From: Fidelibacterota bacterium UBA1134
GTDB lineage: Bacteria > Fidelibacterota > Marinisomatia > Marinisomatales > S15-B10
DNA length: 25,072 nt
Reading direction: 5' to 3'
Assembly: GCA_002311975.1 (NCBI GenBank)
Contig: DCAL01000068.1
Location: 1 to 25,072, forward strand
Positions 23,033 to 25,072 of this stretch are shown one piece after another. Position 1 is the first letter of the stretch. Each line of letters opens with the position of its first letter. Made by a program: the position numbers and the translations under genes. The notes under the pieces were generated by a model. It ran no database searches. It saw nothing but the letters and a program-made list of their open reading frames with translations, and had not been told where the DNA came from.

Positions 23033-24259
23033 TCAGGAGCTTTTCAGACCCGAATTCTCAAACAGCCATTTGTAGAATTGCTCTTCAGCAGGAGAGATGT
23101 GCTGGTTTCTTCTCTTCTTTGCGGTGCGGGCCACCGCCATGAATTTCTCAATGAGATGGCTCCTCCTTCTCCCATTCACCATCCATGAAAAGGGAGCGAT
23201 CGTCCTTGGGGGAAATCCATAACCGACAATGTTCGATCCGGGCCCGACGGCAGTACCGGTGTTAAACATGGTATTGATTCCCGTCTTTGAATGATCTCCC
23301 ATGAAAAGTCCTACAAACAGAGACCCCGAATCGATGACTTCTCCGTTCACAGAAACTTTCACATTCGTGTAGTTATTCTTCAGATCGCTGTTGTTTGTGT
23401 CGGCGCCGAGATTCACCCACTCGCCAATAAATGCGTGGCCGATAAAACCGTCATGCTGCTTATTGGACCAACTCTGGAAAATGGATTCAGTTACTTCTCC
23501 ACCGATTTTGCATCCGGGGCCGATCGTAGTGCCGCCATAGATCCTGGCGCCAGCTTTTATGAGAGAACCGTCACCAATTAGCAGAGGACCCTGAAGGTAG
23601 GCACCCGGAAGGACGGTCACTCGTTTGCCAATAATGACAGGCCCGTCTTCGGCATCTAAAACAGCTCCCGCTTTCACCCGTGAGCCAGATCCAACATACA
23701 GTTGTGTCTCATTGAGCCGATGAACGCCGGATCCGACAGTGCCTTCGCAACCTCCCAGATCAAACAGTTCACTATCTTCCGTGATCGCTTCCCCATTCGC
23801 ATGAACATAATCCCACAGATAGACGGGGCACTCCACCAAAATAGCTTCTCTTTCGAGTGAGGCCGGCGGCTGAGCAGTGAGGGGTCCGCCCCGGTTGAGC
23901 CACTTCTCTCCTGCATCTCCATCAAGAACGGCACCCACAAAATCCTTCTGCGCAAAAAACATGGTGTTCTGGAAGGTCAGCATTGTGTCAACTACACTCT
24001 TGCGCCACAAAGCACGACCGTTGAGCCAGAGAGCAGTCTCCACATGGCCGGGGTTGACTTCCATTTCAGGATGTCTCTCCCGAACAACATCAGCCAGTTC
24101 TTCACGGACAAATAAGCCGATACGGGCATCAGGGAACTCTAAACAGACTCTTTCCAGAACGGTAAAGGCACCACAGCGCAGATCAAACAGGGGGCGTGTG
24201 TGAGAGAGCGGCTCGAGATTGAGCGCTTCACTATTATTTTCAAACAGATAGATAATCAT
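23033..24259 (-). CDS. GlmU-like sugar nucleotidyltransferase / left-handed beta-helix acyltransferase
   Basis: The 408-residue protein resembles the alternative GlmU family of Bacteroidetes and relatives. The N-terminal half is a divergent nucleotidyltransferase (LEPLSHTRPLFDLRCGAFTV) that lacks the classical GxGTRM loop of E. coli GlmU. The C-terminal half is a left-handed beta-helix with hexapeptide repeats (residues ~190-360), including FIGHAFIGEWVNLGADTNNS and GDHSKTGINTMFNTGTAVGP. This suggests synthesis of a UDP-amino-sugar for cell-wall or lipid A precursors; the exact substrate is inferred. Its ATG overlaps the upstream glycosyltransferase-like stop (ATGA at 24259-24256). Confidence 0.88.
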   Translation of the reverse strand: MIIYLFENNSEALNLEPLSHTRPLFDLRCGAFTVLERVCLEFPDARIGLFVREELADVVRERHPEMEVNPGHVETALWLNGRALWRKSVVDTMLTFQNTMFFAQKDFVGAVLDGDAGEKWLNRGGPLTAQPPASLEREAILVECPVYLWDYVHANGEAITEDSELFDLGGCEGTVGSGVHRLNETQLYVGSGSRVKAGAVLDAEDGPVIIGKRVTVLPGAYLQGPLLIGDGSLIKAGARIYGGTTIGPGCKIGGEVTESIFQSWSNKQHDGFIGHAFIGEWVNLGADTNNSDLKNNYTNVKVSVNGEVIDSGSLFVGLFMGDHSKTGINTMFNTGTAVGPGSNIVGYGFPPRTIAPFSWMVNGRRRSHLIEKFMAVARTAKKRRNQHISPAEEQFYKWLFENSGLKSS

Positions 24260-24801
24260 AGATCGAGAAACTTCTGGATTGCCAGATAACCGCGTTCAAC
24301 AAACTGGCTGTCCTTTCTGTCAATCTGTACATTGAAGAAATGTTCCGCGAAACTGCTGCAGAAGCCGATGCGGACAGGCGCCTTCGAAAGATAGGTCAGG
24401 TAAGCTGTAGGCAGATTAAACGAGGTGTGCATATCAACCACCGCATGATACGGCTGTGAGAGAACTCGCTCGACGAAGCTCTTTTTCGGAAGATGGAACC
24501 AGTCGATATCTTCATCGGTATAAATATGGACACGCTCTGGCAGCGCGTTGGAAAAACTGTGATAGAGCGATTTATCCATCAGGAAATCAAGGTCGACGCC
24601 ATCATTGTGATAGACCGATTTCAGGAAATATCTGGCGACGCGGGAATTTTCCCTCCCCTCCGGTAAAATGATAAGGACACTCGATACACCGGAACCTCCC
24701 TTTCGAATCGCCGCCAGCTCTTCAGCAACACACAATTTTCTGGTTAACCTGAACCACCAGATAATCAGTTGTACCCTGGTTTTATCTAATAGACGATGCA
24801 C
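24256..24801 (-). CDS. Short glycosyltransferase-9-like protein
   Basis: This 181-residue protein resembles the N-terminal half of heptosyltransferase/GT9-type proteins. SSVLIILPEG is an opening beta strand, and DWFHLPKKSFVERVLSQPY, AVVDMHTSFNLPTAYLTYLS and APVRIGFCSSFAEHFFN follow. The C-terminal nucleotide-sugar domain of true GT9 enzymes is missing, so activity is doubtful and the match is by pattern only. The frame is open to 24978, but bases above 24859 belong to the divergent biotin carboxylase. GTG 24801 is the first start outside it. It is coupled to the GlmU-like gene by an ATGA overlap, hinting at a shared envelope-sugar role. Confidence 0.55.
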   Translation of the reverse strand: MHRLLDKTRVQLIIWWFRLTRKLCVAEELAAIRKGGSGVSSVLIILPEGRENSRVARYFLKSVYHNDGVDLDFLMDKSLYHSFSNALPERVHIYTDEDIDWFHLPKKSFVERVLSQPYHAVVDMHTSFNLPTAYLTYLSKAPVRIGFCSSFAEHFFNVQIDRKDSQFVERGYLAIQKFLDL

Positions 24802-24820
24802 CGGAGACAATATATAACTT

Positions 24821-24849
24821 TTGCCGAAATATATTAAACTTCTTATCTT
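24821..24849 (+). promoter_or_regulatory. Candidate promoter for the biotin carboxylase gene
   Basis: TTGCCG at 24821-24826 and TATCTT at 24844-24849 are 17 bases apart, each a 4/6 match to consensus, within the 57-bp divergent gap. Transcription would begin almost at ATG 24859, which would make the mRNA nearly leaderless. The site is tentative. Confidence 0.25.
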
Positions 24850-24858
24850 GTTGCGGAA

Positions 24859-25072
24859 ATGAAGAAAATTCTTATCGCAAACAGGGGGGAAATCGCTGTC
24901 CGCGTCATCCGGACGTGTCGTGAAGTGGGTATAGAAACTGTGGCTGTCTTCTCCGATGCTGACAGGACATCGCCACATGTTCTGATCGCTTCCGAAGCTT
25001 ACGCCATCGGTTCTGCACCATCGGGTGAAAGCTATCTGCGTCAGGACAAGATTTTAGACGTGGCACAGGTGT
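24859..25072 (+). CDS. Biotin carboxylase (acetyl-/propionyl-CoA or pyruvate carboxylase), 3' truncated
   Basis: The first 71 codons of a biotin carboxylase are present before the window ends. The product starts KKILIANRGEIAVRVIRTC, the near-invariant N-terminus of the ATP-grasp biotin carboxylase family. SPHVLIASEAYAIG and a SGESYL segment follow, as in AccC and PccA. These enzymes carboxylate biotin with ATP and bicarbonate. The sequence does not tell whether this is acetyl-CoA, propionyl-CoA or pyruvate carboxylase. The gene is divergent from the glycosyltransferase-like gene with a 57-bp gap. GCGGAAA just upstream of the ATG is not a clear ribosome site. Confidence 0.93.
   Translation, partial: MKKILIANRGEIAVRVIRTCREVGIETVAVFSDADRTSPHVLIASEAYAIGSAPSGESYLRQDKILDVAQV

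Noticed and set aside
24802..24978. A 59-codon N-terminal extension of the GT9-like gene
   Set aside because: It is antisense to the start of the biotin carboxylase, whose N-terminus is unmistakable.

Overview
The window is 25 kb of a bacterial chromosome of the FCB type. Candidatus Marinimicrobia (SAR406 / Neomarinimicrobiota) is the best guess. This rests on a secreted protein with a 'QNYPNPFNPST' C-terminal sorting domain, two DUF5916 outer-membrane barrels, a TonB-dependent receptor with an N-terminal carboxypeptidase-regulatory-like domain, and a Bacteroidetes-style GlmU-like protein. The placement is inferred from protein style, not from a marker gene. I see no tRNA, rRNA, CRISPR array, transposase or phage gene.

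Region 1 (2-6072, + strand) is an iron-sulfur cluster assembly (SUF) operon. It opens inside sufC and continues sufD, sufU, sufT-like (MIP18/DUF59), sufS, an Rrf2/IscR-type regulator, a second MIP18/DUF59 protein, a SufA/HesB carrier, a short DUF2480-like protein and a dCMP deaminase. Several joins are 4-bp ATGA/GTGA overlaps, so translation is probably coupled. SufC/D (with SufB presumably just upstream) are the scaffold, SufS plus SufU supply sulfur, and SufA and the MIP18 proteins probably act in carriage and maturation.

Region 2 (6182-11153, - strand) holds two tandem paralogous outer-membrane proteins, each with a signal peptide, a CBM9-like domain and a DUF5916 barrel. Region 3 (11386-15087, + strand) is etfB-etfA plus a membrane-bound iron-sulfur oxidoreductase of the EtfD/EMO type. 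Together they look like a route passing electrons from acyl-CoA dehydrogenases to quinone.

Region 4 (15249-21661, + strand) encodes an exported protein with a type IX-like sorting domain, a strong intrinsic terminator, and a 1250-residue TonB-dependent receptor. The receptor's barrel carries four clusters of Asp/Gly/Asn-rich EF-hand-like repeats. A cation diffusion facilitator follows.

Region 5 (21920-24801, - strand) reads, in transcription order, a short glycosyltransferase-9-like protein, a GlmU-like sugar nucleotidyltransferase/acyltransferase, a zinc-ribbon protein, a DUF3467 protein and a Trm112-like protein. Divergently, the first 71 codons of a biotin carboxylase (24859 onward) run off the right edge.

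The most unusual item is the TonB receptor with calcium-type repeats in its barrel, together with the neighbouring sorted protein that has an Ala/Gly-rich insert. No complete new defence or mobile system is visible.
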